Assembly (NCBI RefSeq): GCF_013042245.1
Contig: NZ_JABDQL010000070.1
Location: 1 to 37,218, forward strand
DNA length: 37,218 nucleotides
Source: Winogradskyella sp.
Lineage (GTDB): Bacteria; Bacteroidota; Bacteroidia; Flavobacteriales; Flavobacteriaceae
Reading direction: 5' to 3'
This document shows, piece after piece, positions 1-9,803 of this stretch. Within the stretch, counting starts at the first letter, position 1. Each line of letters starts with the position of its first letter. The notes under the pieces are model-generated. The model was not told the origin of the DNA. It did not search any database and saw nothing but the letters and a program-made list of their open reading frames with translations. Made by a program: the position numbers and the translations under genes.

Positions 1-50
1 AAAATAATCTTGTTGAAATCGACTATTAAGATACTGAAAATCAATAACTT

Positions 51-97
51 AAACAAGTTTAAGACGTTGTTTTTCAATGAATTAAGCTTGTTTTTTT
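51..97 (+). terminator. Probable intrinsic terminator of an upstream gene
   Basis: A 12-bp stem (51-62 with 82-93, one G-U pair) encloses a 19-nt loop and is followed by seven T residues (91-97). It would end transcription arriving from left of the window. The stem is AT-rich, so this is moderate support only. Confidence 0.5.
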
Positions 98-200
98 ATC
101 TATTTACCAACCCTTGATTCGCATTTATAATTATTCATAAAAAACCATAGTAAAAACAAGCACTTTCATTAATTTCACAACTTTAAAAATTGCTACCCAA

Positions 201-2543
201 TTGGAAAAATATTTAAGTCAACTTAACGAAGCTCAACTCGCACCAACATTGCAAAAAGATGGCCCTATGATTGTCATCGCTGGTGCTGGTTCTGGTAAAA
301 CTCGTGTACTTACTTACAGAATTGCTTATTTAATGAGTCAAGGTGTTGATGCATTTAATATTTTGGCATTGACATTCACTAACAAAGCAGCTCGAGAAAT
401 GAAAGGTAGAATTGCAGATATTGTAGGTGATGGAGAAGCGAAAAATTTGTGGATGGGAACATTCCACTCCGTATTTGCAAAAATTTTACGTTTTGAAGGT
501 CACCATTTGGGCTTTCCTAGCAATTTTACTATTTACGATACCCAAGATTCGCAAAAGCTTTTAGGTTCTATAATAAAAGAGATGGGCTTGGATAAGGACA
601 TTTATAAAACTAAACAGGTTTATAGCCGGATTTCTTCCTATAAAAATAGCCTTATTACAGTAAAAGCATATTATAGCAATCCCGAATTAATGGAAGCTGA
701 CGCTGCAGCGCGACGCCCTAAAATGGGTGAGGTTTATGCCGAATATGTCGATAGATGTTTTAAAGCTGGTGCTATGGATTTTGATGACTTATTATTGCGT
801 ACTAATGAATTATTAACGCGCTTTCCTAATGTTTTAGCTCAGTACCAAAACAAGTTTAGATACATTCTTGTTGATGAGTATCAAGATACCAACCACTCTC
901 AATATTTGATTGTTAGAGCGCTGGCAGACCGTTTTCAGAATATCTGTGTGGTAGGAGATGATGCACAAAGCATATATGCCTTTCGTGGGGCAAATATTAA
1001 TAATATTCTGAACTTTCAAAAGGATTATGACGATGTAAAACTGTACCGTTTAGAACAGAACTACAGATCTACAAAAAACATTGTCGGGGCAGCCAATTCA
1101 GTTATTGAGCATAATAAAACCAAACTTGATAAAGTGGTTTGGACGGCTAACGATATTGGAGAGAAAGTTATTATTCACCGTTCTATGACAGATGGTGATG
1201 AAGGTCGATACGTTGCAAGCACCATCTGGGATACTAAAATGAATGAACACCTTCCTAATAGTGACTTTGCAGTTTTATACAGAACAAATGCCCAGTCTCG
1301 TGCCATTGAAGACGCATTACGTAAGCGTGATATTCCTTATAGAATCTATGGTGGGCTATCTTTCTATCAAAGAAAAGAAATTAAAGATGTTACTGCTTAT
1401 TTACGTCTAATTATTAATACTGCAGATGAAGAAGCATTAAAACGTGTGATTAACTATCCGACAAGAGGAATAGGACAAACAACCATAGACCGATTGATAG
1501 TTGCGGCTAATGCTAGCGGACGAACTATTTATGATATTATGAGCGATATCGATAATGTGAGTATTAATATTAATAACGGAACAAAAACTAAACTAAAGGA
1601 CTTTGTAACCTTGATTGAAAGTTATAAGGTTATGAACCAGAATGCAAATGCCTTTGATTTGGCAGAACATGTTACAAAAACAAGTGGCCTTATAAGAGAA
1701 CTCGGAAAAGACGGTACTCCAGAAGGTATTACTAAATTAGATAACGTTCAAGAATTATTAAACGGTATCAAAGACTTTGTTGAAGGACAAATAGAATTGG
1801 CAGACGCTGGTGATTCCTTAGCTGAGTTTTTGGAAGATGTTGCTCTAGCTACAGATTTAGACGGAGACAAAGGCGATCCCAACCATGTAGCACTAATGAC
1901 AATTCATTTGGCTAAGGGTCTTGAGTTTCCGTACGTTTTTATTGTAGGTATGGAAGAAGATTTATTCCCAAGTGCTATGAGTATGAATACGCGTAGCGAA
2001 CTGGAAGAAGAACGCCGTCTGTTTTACGTGGCACTTACCAGAGCAGAAAAGCAGGCCTATTTAACCTATACAATTTCCCGTTACCGTTGGGGAAAATTGA
2101 TAGATGCAGAACCAAGTCGATTTATAGATGAAATTGATGAGCAATTTGTAAATAATACAACGCCGCTAAAAGAACAACGGTTTAATCCAATGCTTGATGC
2201 TTCAATATTTGGAGATATTGAGCCTAATAAAATTCGATTTGCAAAACCAAAATCACCTAATTTGAAGAAGAAACAAGATAGAAAAAAACCTGAAAATTTT
2301 GAGATTAAAGCACCTAAGAAAATGACTGCAGTTAGTAAAGCGACTAGCACTAATACTAATCTCTTTGATAATAAATTAACTGTTGGAAATATTGTAAACC
2401 ATGATCGCTTTGGTAGAGGAGAAGTCCTTAAAATAGAAGGCGCTGGTAGCGATTTAAAGGCTGAAATTAAATTTAATAATGGTGCAATAAAAAAATTGTT
2501 ATTACGTTTTGCTAAGCTTGAAATATTAAATCCTAAATCTTAA
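201..2543 (+). CDS. uvrD: UvrD/PcrA-type superfamily 1 DNA helicase
   Basis: ATP-dependent 3'-5' DNA helicase of 780 residues, a normal length for UvrD/PcrA, acting in nucleotide excision repair, mismatch repair and clearing of stalled complexes. Visible motifs: Walker A GAGSGKT (28-34), TFTNKAA (58-64), motif II VDEYQDTN (224-231), GDDAQSIYAFRGA (252-264), LEQNYRS (284-290), then the IHLAKGLEFPYV motif V region and the LFYVALTRAEK motif VI region. The last ~50 residues (VGNIVNHDRFGRGEV onward) resemble the C-terminal Tudor-like module by which PcrA binds RNA polymerase, so the protein could equally be called PcrA. The start is TTG: the reading frame is open back to a TAA at 138-140 with no ATG or GTG, and the N-terminus MEKYLSQLNEAQ matches family starts. 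Stands alone; 55 bp precede the next gene. Confidence 0.95.
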   Translation: MEKYLSQLNEAQLAPTLQKDGPMIVIAGAGSGKTRVLTYRIAYLMSQGVDAFNILALTFTNKAAREMKGRIADIVGDGEAKNLWMGTFHSVFAKILRFEGHHLGFPSNFTIYDTQDSQKLLGSIIKEMGLDKDIYKTKQVYSRISSYKNSLITVKAYYSNPELMEADAAARRPKMGEVYAEYVDRCFKAGAMDFDDLLLRTNELLTRFPNVLAQYQNKFRYILVDEYQDTNHSQYLIVRALADRFQNICVVGDDAQSIYAFRGANINNILNFQKDYDDVKLYRLEQNYRSTKNIVGAANSVIEHNKTKLDKVVWTANDIGEKVIIHRSMTDGDEGRYVASTIWDTKMNEHLPNSDFAVLYRTNAQSRAIEDALRKRDIPYRIYGGLSFYQRKEIKDVTAYLRLIINTADEEALKRVINYPTRGIGQTTIDRLIVAANASGRTIYDIMSDIDNVSININNGTKTKLKDFVTLIESYKVMNQNANAFDLAEHVTKTSGLIRELGKDGTPEGITKLDNVQELLNGIKDFVEGQIELADAGDSLAEFLEDVALATDLDGDKGDPNHVALMTIHLAKGLEFPYVFIVGMEEDLFPSAMSMNTRSELEEERRLFYVALTRAEKQAYLTYTISRYRWGKLIDAEPSRFIDEIDEQFVNNTTPLKEQRFNPMLDASIFGDIEPNKIRFAKPKSPNLKKKQDRKKPENFEIKAPKKMTAVSKATSTNTNLFDNKLTVGNIVNHDRFGRGEVLKIEGAGSDLKAEIKFNNGAIKKLLLRFAKLEILNPKS

Positions 2544-2598
2544 ATATAATTGCTTTAAGGCGTCTAAATACATAAATAGTATTCATTATCTTTATTTC

Positions 2599-3219
2599 AT
2601 GGCAGAATTCATTAAAATATATCCTAAAAACCCAAACCCTAAAGCTATTCAAAAAGTAGTTGACGTGCTTAGAAAAGGTGGGCTAGTCATTTATCCTACA
2701 GATACGGTTTATGGCTTAGGTTGTGATATTACTAATGTGAAAGCCTTAGAAAAAATAGCTAGAATTAAAGGTGTGAAACTTGAGAAATCTAACTTTTCTT
2801 TCATTTGTCACGATTTAAGTAATCTTAGCGATTATGTAAAGCAAATAGATACGACTACATTTAAAATATTAAAACGTGCTTTACCGGGAGCATACACCTT
2901 TATTTTACCTGGTTCAAAAAACTTGCCTAACCCTTTTAAAAAAAGAAAAACAGTTGGTATTCGCGTTCCCGACAACTCCATTATTTTGAGTTTAGTAGAA
3001 GCGCTAGGAAACCCTATAGTTTCAACATCTATAAGAGATGATGATGATATTTTGGAATATACTACTGACCCCGAACTAATCCTTGAAAAATGGGAAAATC
3101 TTGTTGATTTAGTTATCAATGGTGGTTATGGTGATAATGAGGCATCTACTGTAATAGACTTGTCCCAAGATGTACCTATAATTGTAAGAGAAGGTAAGGG
3201 TAGTCTTGAAATTTTTTAA
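2599..3219 (+). CDS. yciO: YrdC/Sua5-family protein, YciO type
   Basis: 206-residue YrdC-fold protein. The family includes the L-threonylcarbamoyladenylate synthases that start t6A tRNA modification. Conserved KGGLVIYPTDTVYGLGCD near residues 26-43, PGAYTFILPGSK (about 92-103) and the VGIRVPDN and STSI segments outline the nucleotide and bicarbonate pocket. The length and the ending TVIDLSQDVPIIVREGKG match E. coli YciO rather than TsaC or long Sua5, so the true t6A enzyme may be encoded elsewhere. YciO paralogues have weak or uncertain synthase activity. The stop codon overlaps the stop of the convergent exporter gene by 4 bp, leaving no room for a terminator. Confidence 0.9.
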   Translation: MAEFIKIYPKNPNPKAIQKVVDVLRKGGLVIYPTDTVYGLGCDITNVKALEKIARIKGVKLEKSNFSFICHDLSNLSDYVKQIDTTTFKILKRALPGAYTFILPGSKNLPNPFKKRKTVGIRVPDNSIILSLVEALGNPIVSTSIRDDDDILEYTTDPELILEKWENLVDLVINGGYGDNEASTVIDLSQDVPIIVREGKGSLEIF

Positions 3220-4427
3220 GCACGTCTCAAATTCCTAAAAATTCTATTATTGATTGAATAGAATAGTAAAAGCGAAATAACACCACATATGGTAAAACCA
3301 ACAAAAAGAGGTGTCACAGAATCAATTACAAACTTACCAATATAGTCTGCAATTGGCACAGCCATTACTGTAGATACAAACCCGTTAAGAGCAGAACCAA
3401 TACCTGCAATATGTCCCATAGGTTCCATAGCAAGTGCTCTTAAATTACCAAATAAAAATCCTATTGTAAAAAATTGAAGTGCAAAAAAACCGATTAAAAC
3501 TTCTATACTAGGATTACTACCAGTATTAAAAACTATAACGAATAAAAGTGAAATTAGCACAAAGCACAGCATAGCTGTATGTACAATTTTTCGCATTCCA
3601 TATCGAACTACTAGTTGACTATTCATAAAAGTGGAGAGTCCAACAGAGATAGCCAAACTAGCAAAAATGAGGGGAAACTCTTCTTTCATATCATATTGTT
3701 TTTCAAAAACACGTTGTGACGTACTTAAATAAACCATGAACGAACCTGTGATTAGACCTGATAAAATAGTGTAAATAACAGCCGGCTTTATTTTAAAAAA
3801 GGCAATCGTCCCTGTTTTAAAGATTGATAGACGGTAACTTATACGATGCTTATCTTTTAGTGTTTCGGGTTGCCGTAGCCAAAACCAAAGCATGACTAAT
3901 ATCCCAAAACAGGCATTGAAAATAAATATCATTTTCCAGTGAAAATGATTCATAATATACTGACCAAGCGAAGGTGCAATAACAGGGACGAGGATAAAAA
4001 TCATCACAACGAAGGATAATATTTTCGCCATATAATCGCCACTGTAACTATCCCGAACTATTGCAATAGTCATCGTTCTGGGTGCAGCAAGACCAATACC
4101 TTGTAGTACACGACCAAAAAGCATTATTTCAAAACTTTTTGTGGTTACACAAATATAAGAAGCCACTAAAAAAACAATAAAACCAATGTAAACGATGGGT
4201 TTTCTGCCAAAACTATCTGACAATGGCCCAAAAAGTAATTGCCCACAACCCAATCCTAAAAAGATTGAGGTAATTAATTTAGGATTGTCTTTAATGTCTG
4301 CAACATTTAAATCTGCACCAATATCTGGCAAAGCAGGCAATAATGCATCAATCGTCAGTGCAACAATAGACATTAAAGCAGCCATTAAAATAACAAACTC
4401 TACCTGTGACCGACTTTGATTTTTCAT
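3216..4427 (-). CDS. Bcr/CflA-family multidrug efflux MFS transporter
   Basis: 403-residue inner-membrane major facilitator with about 12 hydrophobic helices, likely a proton-driven drug or small-molecule exporter. The signature of the Bcr/CflA (DHA1) group is present: LLPALPDIGADL in helix 1 and motif A in the first cytoplasmic loop, GPLSDSFGRKP. RVLQGIGLAAPRTMTIAIVRD matches the helix 4 region of this group, where an Arg is conserved. The substrate cannot be told from sequence. Divergent from the DinB-like gene. A TACTTTTG -7 element lies only 4 bp before the start codon, suggesting a very short leader. Confidence 0.9.
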   Translation of the reverse strand: MKNQSRSQVEFVILMAALMSIVALTIDALLPALPDIGADLNVADIKDNPKLITSIFLGLGCGQLLFGPLSDSFGRKPIVYIGFIVFLVASYICVTTKSFEIMLFGRVLQGIGLAAPRTMTIAIVRDSYSGDYMAKILSFVVMIFILVPVIAPSLGQYIMNHFHWKMIFIFNACFGILVMLWFWLRQPETLKDKHRISYRLSIFKTGTIAFFKIKPAVIYTILSGLITGSFMVYLSTSQRVFEKQYDMKEEFPLIFASLAISVGLSTFMNSQLVVRYGMRKIVHTAMLCFVLISLLFVIVFNTGSNPSIEVLIGFFALQFFTIGFLFGNLRALAMEPMGHIAGIGSALNGFVSTVMAVPIADYIGKFVIDSVTPLFVGFTICGVISLLLFYSINNRIFRNLRRA

Positions 4428-4431
4428 TGCG

Positions 4432-4439
4432 CAAAAGTA
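4432..4439 (-). promoter_or_regulatory. -7 promoter element (TACTTTTG) of the MFS exporter
   Basis: An exact match to the Bacteroidota -7 consensus TAnnTTTG on the minus strand, ending 4 bp before the exporter start codon. No clear -33 TTTG is seen at the expected distance, so support rests on the -7 match and its position. Confidence 0.4.
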
Positions 4440-4515
4440 AGCTAATAATTAGGTACTTTTAAAGAGTAGAATTTCTTTTCCTAATATTAAAATCTAAATT
4501 TTTAATACCTAAAAA

Positions 4516-4956
4516 ATGTTACAGTCCTTAATAAAACTCTTTAACAGAGACATAAATGCTATAAAAATTGAATTAACGTCATATAAAAATGAATCAGTTA
4601 TTTGGGTTGTTGATAAAGACATCTCTAACTGCGCGGGAAATTTAACACTTCATCTTATTGGAAATCTAAATCATTTTATAGGTGCTACTTTAGGAAATAC
4701 AGATTACGTGCGACAACGCGATTTAGAGTTTTTTCAAAAAAATGTGTCTGTAGCTAAACTCATAAAAATGTTAGAAGCAACTAAAGTTGAAATAGAAAAC
4801 ACATTATTAAAATTAAAACCATCGGATTTACAAAAAGTATATCGAAGAAATCCATTTGAAGATTATATGACGACAGAATACTTTTTATTGCACCTAAAAT
4901 CGCACTTAGCCTATCATTTAGGACAGATTAATTACCACAGACGTTTATTAGATTAG
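4516..4956 (+). CDS. DinB-superfamily (DUF1572-like) protein
   Basis: 146-residue protein predicted to be a four-helix bundle of the DinB/YfiT metalloprotein superfamily, whose members include bacillithiol- or mycothiol-dependent transferases and many proteins of unknown function. Candidate metal-binding histidines are H46 (TLHLIGN), H53, and the pair H130 and H134 in the C-terminal helix (LKSHLAYHLGQINYH), the usual arrangement. No enzyme activity can be assigned. The gene lies between the divergent exporter and the ABC exporter; its stop codon abuts the -7 element of the next gene, so the ABC gene can be transcribed separately. Confidence 0.82.
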   Translation: MLQSLIKLFNRDINAIKIELTSYKNESVIWVVDKDISNCAGNLTLHLIGNLNHFIGATLGNTDYVRQRDLEFFQKNVSVAKLIKMLEATKVEIENTLLKLKPSDLQKVYRRNPFEDYMTTEYFLLHLKSHLAYHLGQINYHRRLLD

Positions 4957-4964
4957 TACCTTTG
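4957..4964 (+). promoter_or_regulatory. -7 promoter element (TACCTTTG) of the ABC transporter gene
   Basis: An exact TAnnTTTG match 16 bp before the ABC transporter start codon, directly after the TAG stop of the DinB-like gene. The -33 region lies inside that gene and has no perfect TTTG. Confidence 0.5.
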
Positions 4965-4980
4965 AAGTAATTTAAAATAT

Positions 4981-6753
4981 ATGCAACACCTTAAAGAATC
5001 GTCATCAAAAGCAAACAAAAAGAAATCTAAAGTAAGTATTGCTAAAGCCTTTAAAACTATTATTTGGCCAAGACGAAACCTCGTTTTTATTGGACTAATA
5101 TTAATTGTTCTTCGAAGCTTATCGGGTTTAATTCTTCCTTGGCAAAGTAAAGTCCTATTAGATGAGGTTGTGCCTAATAAAAATTACGACCAATTATATG
5201 TTCTTATAGCTGTTGTTATTACAGCAATATCAATTCAGGCTATCACTTCTTTCACATTAACTAAAATATTGAGTGTACAAGCGCAATTTTTAATAAGTGA
5301 ATTAAGAGCGCAAGTTCAGAAAAAGGTATTATCACTTCCTATTAGCTTTTTCGATAATACAAAATCAGGAGCCTTAGTCTCAAGAATAATGAGTGACGTG
5401 GAAGGTGTTCGTAATTTAATTGGCACTGGTTTGGTACAATTAGTAGGCGGAACATTCACTGCTATTATTTCTTTGATTATTCTAATAAATTTGAATCCAT
5501 GGATGACTTTATTTGTATTTGTGCCTCTATCAATTTTCGCGTTCATTGCTTTAAAAGCCTTTAAATATATTCGCCCAATTTTTAGAACACGCGGAAGGAT
5601 TAATGCAGAAGTTAAAGGTCGCTTAACCGAAACCTTAGCTGGTGTAAGAGTCATAAAAGCATTTAATTCTGAAGAACAAGAAAACAAAATATTTGAAAAA
5701 GGAGTCGATAGTATTTTTCAGAATGTAAAAAAGAGCTTAACTGCTACAGCTTTAATGACGAGCTCATCGACTTTTTTAATTGGTGTTGCCACCACGGGGA
5801 TTATGGGTATTGGCGGATACTACATGATGAAAGGTGAAATGACTACTGGAGATTTTCTTTTTTTTACATTAGTTTTAGGTTTTATGATTGCACCAATAGT
5901 GCAAATGAGTAATATTGGTAGCCAATTAACTGAAGCCTTAGCAGGTTTAGACCGTACCGAAGAGTTAATGAATATGACTGCTGAAGAAGATGATGAAAAC
6001 AGAATAGTAGAACTCAATTCATTTCAAGGAAATCTTATTTTTAACGATGTCTCCTTTGCGTATGAAGAAGGAAAACCTGTATTGCATAATATCAATTTCA
6101 ACGCGCCTTCAGGTTCAGTTATAGCTTTAGTGGGTAGTTCTGGCTCTGGCAAATCTACGATTGCCGGACTTTCAGCTACATTTTTGAATCCACAATCAGG
6201 AACCATAACCATTGACGGTGAAGATCTATCCAAAGTGAAATTAAATAGCTTCAGAAAACATTTAGGTGTCGTTTTACAGGATGAATTCTTGTTTGAAGGC
6301 ACTATCAGAGAAAACATTATGTTTCCAAGACCTGATGCTACCGAAGTACAATTACAAAATGCTGTTAAAGCAGCTTACGTGAATGAGTTTACAGACCGTT
6401 TTGATGATGGTTTAGAAACACTTATAGGTGAGCGTGGTGTAAAACTTTCTGGTGGTCAACGGCAACGCATTGCTATTGCTCGTGCTATTTTAGCAGATCC
6501 AAAAATTATTATTTTGGATGAGGCAACATCAAATTTAGATACTGAAAGTGAAGGGTTAATTCAAAAAAGTTTGTCTCAACTTACAAATAACAGAACTACA
6601 ATAGTTATTGCGCATAGACTAAGCACCATTAAGCGTGCAGACCAAATTTTAGTTATAGAATCTGGGAAAATTGTTGAGCGTGGTAATCATGAAGAGTTAC
6701 TTGCTAAAGAAGGTAGATATTATGATTTATATACGTTTCAGGCTAAAATTTAA
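4981..6753 (+). CDS. ABC exporter with fused membrane and ATPase domains (MsbA/LmrA type)
   Basis: 590-residue half-transporter that would work as a homodimer in the inner membrane. A membrane domain of about six helices (residues ~30-320) precedes the ATPase domain: Walker A GSSGSGKST (385-393), Q-loop Q433, signature LSGGQ (489-493), Walker B IIILDEA with D513 and E514, and switch histidine H545. All catalytic residues are intact. The domain order and helix 3-4 region (SFFDNTKSGALVSRIMSD) fit lipid or multidrug exporters such as MsbA. The substrate is unknown; MsbA-like lipid flipping, peptide export and drug export are all possible. Convergent with the acyl-CoA carboxylase operon. Confidence 0.93.
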   Translation: MQHLKESSSKANKKKSKVSIAKAFKTIIWPRRNLVFIGLILIVLRSLSGLILPWQSKVLLDEVVPNKNYDQLYVLIAVVITAISIQAITSFTLTKILSVQAQFLISELRAQVQKKVLSLPISFFDNTKSGALVSRIMSDVEGVRNLIGTGLVQLVGGTFTAIISLIILINLNPWMTLFVFVPLSIFAFIALKAFKYIRPIFRTRGRINAEVKGRLTETLAGVRVIKAFNSEEQENKIFEKGVDSIFQNVKKSLTATALMTSSSTFLIGVATTGIMGIGGYYMMKGEMTTGDFLFFTLVLGFMIAPIVQMSNIGSQLTEALAGLDRTEELMNMTAEEDDENRIVELNSFQGNLIFNDVSFAYEEGKPVLHNINFNAPSGSVIALVGSSGSGKSTIAGLSATFLNPQSGTITIDGEDLSKVKLNSFRKHLGVVLQDEFLFEGTIRENIMFPRPDATEVQLQNAVKAAYVNEFTDRFDDGLETLIGERGVKLSGGQRQRIAIARAILADPKIIILDEATSNLDTESEGLIQKSLSQLTNNRTTIVIAHRLSTIKRADQILVIESGKIVERGNHEELLAKEGRYYDLYTFQAKI

Positions 6754-6758
6754 TATTA

Positions 6759-6794
6759 TAAAAAAGCCTTTCATATTTAAAATTGAAAGGCTTT
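6759..6794 (-). terminator. Intrinsic terminator between convergent ABC transporter and carboxylase operon
   Basis: An 11-bp perfect stem, AAAGCCTTTCA (6763-6773) with TGAAAGGCTTT (6784-6794), around a 10-nt loop. Read on the minus strand the stem runs into six T residues, so it should stop the carboxylase operon well. Read on the plus strand the T tract is short (TTTGAA), so it is weaker for the ABC gene. Confidence 0.8.
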
Positions 6795-6814
6795 GAACTT
6801 AAATTGATATTCTT

Positions 6815-8356
6815 CTAAAGCGGAATGTTTCCGTGTTTGCGCTTTGGTTTATTAACCTCTTTGTTTTCAAGCATACTAAAGGCCTTAATAAGCTTACGAC
6901 GCGTATTTTTAGGAAGTATAACTTCATCTATAAATCCACGTTCAGCGGCACTGTAAGGGTTAGCAAACAATTTAGCATATTCAGCTTCTTTTTCTTTCCA
7001 TTTGGCTTCTGGGTCTTCAGACGCCACAATTTCACGTTTAAAGATAATTTCCGCAGCACCTTTTGCACCCATAACTGCAATCTCTGCTGTTGGCCATGCA
7101 AAATTCATGTCAGCGCCAATGTGTTTTGAGTTCATAACATCATAAGCACCGCCATAAGCCTTACGCGTAATTACAGTAACTCGTGGTACAGTTGCTTCAC
7201 TAAATGCATAAAGTAATTTGGCGCCGTGTACAATAATACCATTCCATTCTTGGTCAGTACCAGGTAAGAACCCAGGAACATCTTCTAAAACTAAAATTGG
7301 AATATTAAAAGCATCACAAAAGCGAACAAAACGTGCGGCTTTCTTCGAGCTTTTTACACCAAGTACACCAGCCAAAAACATAGGTTGGTTGGCGACGATA
7401 CCAATAGACTTTCCTCCTAATCTTGCAAAACCTACAATTATATTTTCAGCATAATCCTTATGAATTTCATAAAATGAATCCTTATCTATAATGCCTTCAA
7501 TCACTTGATGCATATCGTAAGGTTTATTTGGATTATCAGGAACAATATCGGTTAAAACCTCACGGACTTCTTCTTTTAATTCAATATCAAAATCCGCAGG
7601 AATCTCTTTATTGTTCTGTGGTAGATAACTCAGTAGTTTTTTGACATCTTCTAAACATTCAATATCATTAGCTGAAGTTTTATGAGCAACACCAGATTTA
7701 GTTGAATGTACACTTGCACCTCCCAATTCTTCACTTGTCACTTCTTCATTTGTTACTGTTTTTACAACATTTGGCCCTGTAACAAACATGTAACTTGTAT
7801 CTTCTACCATGATTGTAAAATCTGTCATAGCAGGCGAATACACAGCACCACCAGCACAAGGTCCCATTATTGCTGAAATCTGTGGAATAACCCCAGAGGC
7901 TTGTACATTACGATAAAAAATATCGGCATAACCACCTAAGGAACGAACTCCTTCTTGTATTCGTGCCCCACCAGAATCATTAAGTCCAATTATTGGTGCA
8001 CCTACATTAACGGCCATATCCATAATTTTGCAAATCTTTTCAGCGTGAGTCTCTGAAAGTGAACCACCAAAAACTGTAAAATCTTGTGCAAAAATGTACA
8101 CCAATCTTCCGTTAACAGTTCCGTAGCCTGTAACTACACCATCTCCATAACACTTCTGTTTTTCCATACCAAACTCCTTGGTCCTGTGTGTAACCAGAGC
8201 TCCAATTGCTTCAAACGAGCCTTCGTCTAACAGATATAAAACACGTTCTCTAGCGGTTAGTTTTTTCTTTTGATGTTGCTTGTCAATTCTTGCCTGACCA
8301 CCGCCAAGCTTCGATAATTCAAGTTTTTCGTTGAGTGTTTTTATTTTTGAATCCAT
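6815..8356 (-). CDS. pccB: Acyl-CoA carboxylase carboxyltransferase (beta) subunit, propionyl-CoA carboxylase type
   Basis: 513 residues, the usual PccB length. It moves the carboxyl group from carboxybiotin to an acyl-CoA, most likely propionyl-CoA, giving methylmalonyl-CoA. Carboxyltransferase signatures are visible: [11 protein letters not shown] (126-136), [16 protein letters not shown] (165-180), [11 protein letters not shown] and [23 protein letters not shown] in the C-terminal half. It is last in a three-gene minus-strand operon (carrier, biotin carboxylase, carboxyltransferase), 6 bp after the biotin carboxylase stop. Acetyl-CoA or other short acyl-CoA specificity, or work in a methylmalonyl-CoA decarboxylase, cannot be excluded from sequence. 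Confidence 0.92.
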   Translation of the reverse strand: MDSKIKTLNEKLELSKLGGGQARIDKQHQKKKLTARERVLYLLDEGSFEAIGALVTHRTKEFGMEKQKCYGDGVVTGYGTVNGRLVYIFAQDFTVFGGSLSETHAEKICKIMDMAVNVGAPIIGLNDSGGARIQEGVRSLGGYADIFYRNVQASGVIPQISAIMGPCAGGAVYSPAMTDFTIMVEDTSYMFVTGPNVVKTVTNEEVTSEELGGASVHSTKSGVAHKTSANDIECLEDVKKLLSYLPQNNKEIPADFDIELKEEVREVLTDIVPDNPNKPYDMHQVIEGIIDKDSFYEIHKDYAENIIVGFARLGGKSIGIVANQPMFLAGVLGVKSSKKAARFVRFCDAFNIPILVLEDVPGFLPGTDQEWNGIIVHGAKLLYAFSEATVPRVTVITRKAYGGAYDVMNSKHIGADMNFAWPTAEIAVMGAKGAAEIIFKREIVASEDPEAKWKEKEAEYAKLFANPYSAAERGFIDEVILPKNTRRKLIKAFSMLENKEVNKPKRKHGNIPL

Positions 8357-8362
8357 AATATC

Positions 8363-9802
8363 TTAATTAGGTACTCTGAGTAGTTTTTGTTCTTTAAAAT
8401 AGGTCTTTAAAGCAATTTGTGCTGCTATTTTAGCTTCAGCCTTATGACGTTCTTCTAAAAGGATAGGCGAGTAGTAGTTTTTTACAAAATGTGTGTCGAA
8501 ATTACCACTTCTAAAAGCTTCATGTTCGCATACAAAACGACCGAAAGGCAGTGTGGTTTGCACACCTTTTACATGATAATTATCTATAGCTTTTATCATT
8601 AATTCTATGGCTTCAGACCTTGTTTTTCCGTAGGTGATTAACTTAGATAACATTGGGTCATAGTAAATAGGAATATCCATACCTTCCTCAAAACCATTAT
8701 CTACACGAATGTTTTCTCCTTCAGGCAATTGATAAACTTCTAAATTTCCTACACTCGGTAAAAAGTCATTCATAGGATCTTCTGCATAAACACGAAGTTC
8801 TAAGGCATGACCATTGATTTTTAAATCCTCTTGTTTAATATCTAGAGCTTCACCTCGTGCCACTTTAATTTGAAGTTCTACCAAATCTACACCAGAAATC
8901 CACTCGGAAACTGGATGTTCTACCTGTAAGCGTGTATTCATTTCTAAGAAATAGAAGTTATGCTCAGCGTCCATTAAAAATTCTACAGTACCAGCACCAA
9001 GATAGTCACAAGAACGTGCTACATCAATAGCAGCTTGTCCCATGCGCTTTCTTAACTCAGGAGTAAGAATTGCAGAAGGTGCTTCTTCAACAACTTTTTG
9101 ATGGCGTCGCTGCACAGAACATTCGCGCTCAAAAAAGTGGAGGATATTTCCATAGCTATCTGCCATAACTTGGATTTCAATGTGTCTAGGAGAAGTCACA
9201 TATTTTTCGACAAAAACTGAGCCGTCACCAAAAGCTGAAGTTGCCTCACTAATAGCACGATTCATTTGACTTTCGATATCTTTTTCTTGCTCTACAACAC
9301 GCATACCTTTACCACCGCCTCCAGCAGCAGCTTTAATCAATATCGGTAGGCCAATTTGTTTAGCAATTTCTACGGCTTCTTTTGGGTCAGTAACAGCATG
9401 GTCAACACCTGGAACCATCGGGATGTCGTAATCTTTAACTGCATCTTTTGCAGCTAATTTATCGCCCATCATTTTAATCGCTTTTGAGCGTGGTCCAATG
9501 AATGTAATATTATTTTTTTCACATAATTTTGCAAAATCAGCATTCTCGCTTAAAAATCCATAACCTGGATGGATACCATCTACATCTAATAATTTTGCAA
9601 CTTCAATAATTTTATCCCCTTTTAAATAGGATTGATTTGATGGGGCAGGACCTATACAAGCAGCCTCATCGGCGTATTTTACGTGCGGTGCATTTCTATC
9701 AACTTCTGAAAATACCGCTACGGTTTTTATTCCCATTTTTTTTGCAGTCCGCATTACGCGTATCGCAATTTCACCACGATTGGCAACTAATATTTTTTTC
9801 AT
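8363..9802 (-). CDS. accC: Biotin carboxylase subunit of acyl-CoA carboxylase
   Basis: 479-residue ATP-grasp enzyme that carboxylates biotin with bicarbonate and ATP. Visible: the N-terminal KKILVANRGEIAIRV, glycine-rich lid GGGGKGM (161-167), catalytic ERECSVQRRHQK (225-236) and metal-binding and active-site FLEMNTRLQVEHPVSE (285-300). It lacks a C-terminal biotin domain, which is supplied by the separate gene just upstream (1-bp gap), so this is a split form of a PccA-type alpha subunit. Operon position with pccB argues for an acyl-CoA carboxylase rather than fatty-acid AccC, though the name accC is the conventional label. Confidence 0.92.
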   Translation of the reverse strand: MKKILVANRGEIAIRVMRTAKKMGIKTVAVFSEVDRNAPHVKYADEAACIGPAPSNQSYLKGDKIIEVAKLLDVDGIHPGYGFLSENADFAKLCEKNNITFIGPRSKAIKMMGDKLAAKDAVKDYDIPMVPGVDHAVTDPKEAVEIAKQIGLPILIKAAAGGGGKGMRVVEQEKDIESQMNRAISEATSAFGDGSVFVEKYVTSPRHIEIQVMADSYGNILHFFERECSVQRRHQKVVEEAPSAILTPELRKRMGQAAIDVARSCDYLGAGTVEFLMDAEHNFYFLEMNTRLQVEHPVSEWISGVDLVELQIKVARGEALDIKQEDLKINGHALELRVYAEDPMNDFLPSVGNLEVYQLPEGENIRVDNGFEEGMDIPIYYDPMLSKLITYGKTRSEAIELMIKAIDNYHVKGVQTTLPFGRFVCEHEAFRSGNFDTHFVKNYYSPILLEERHKAEAKIAAQIALKTYFKEQKLLRVPN

Positions 9803-9803
9803 T

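Noticed and set aside
2599-3219. Calling the YrdC protein the essential t6A enzyme TsaC
   Set aside because: Length and C-terminus match YciO, whose in vivo role is uncertain.
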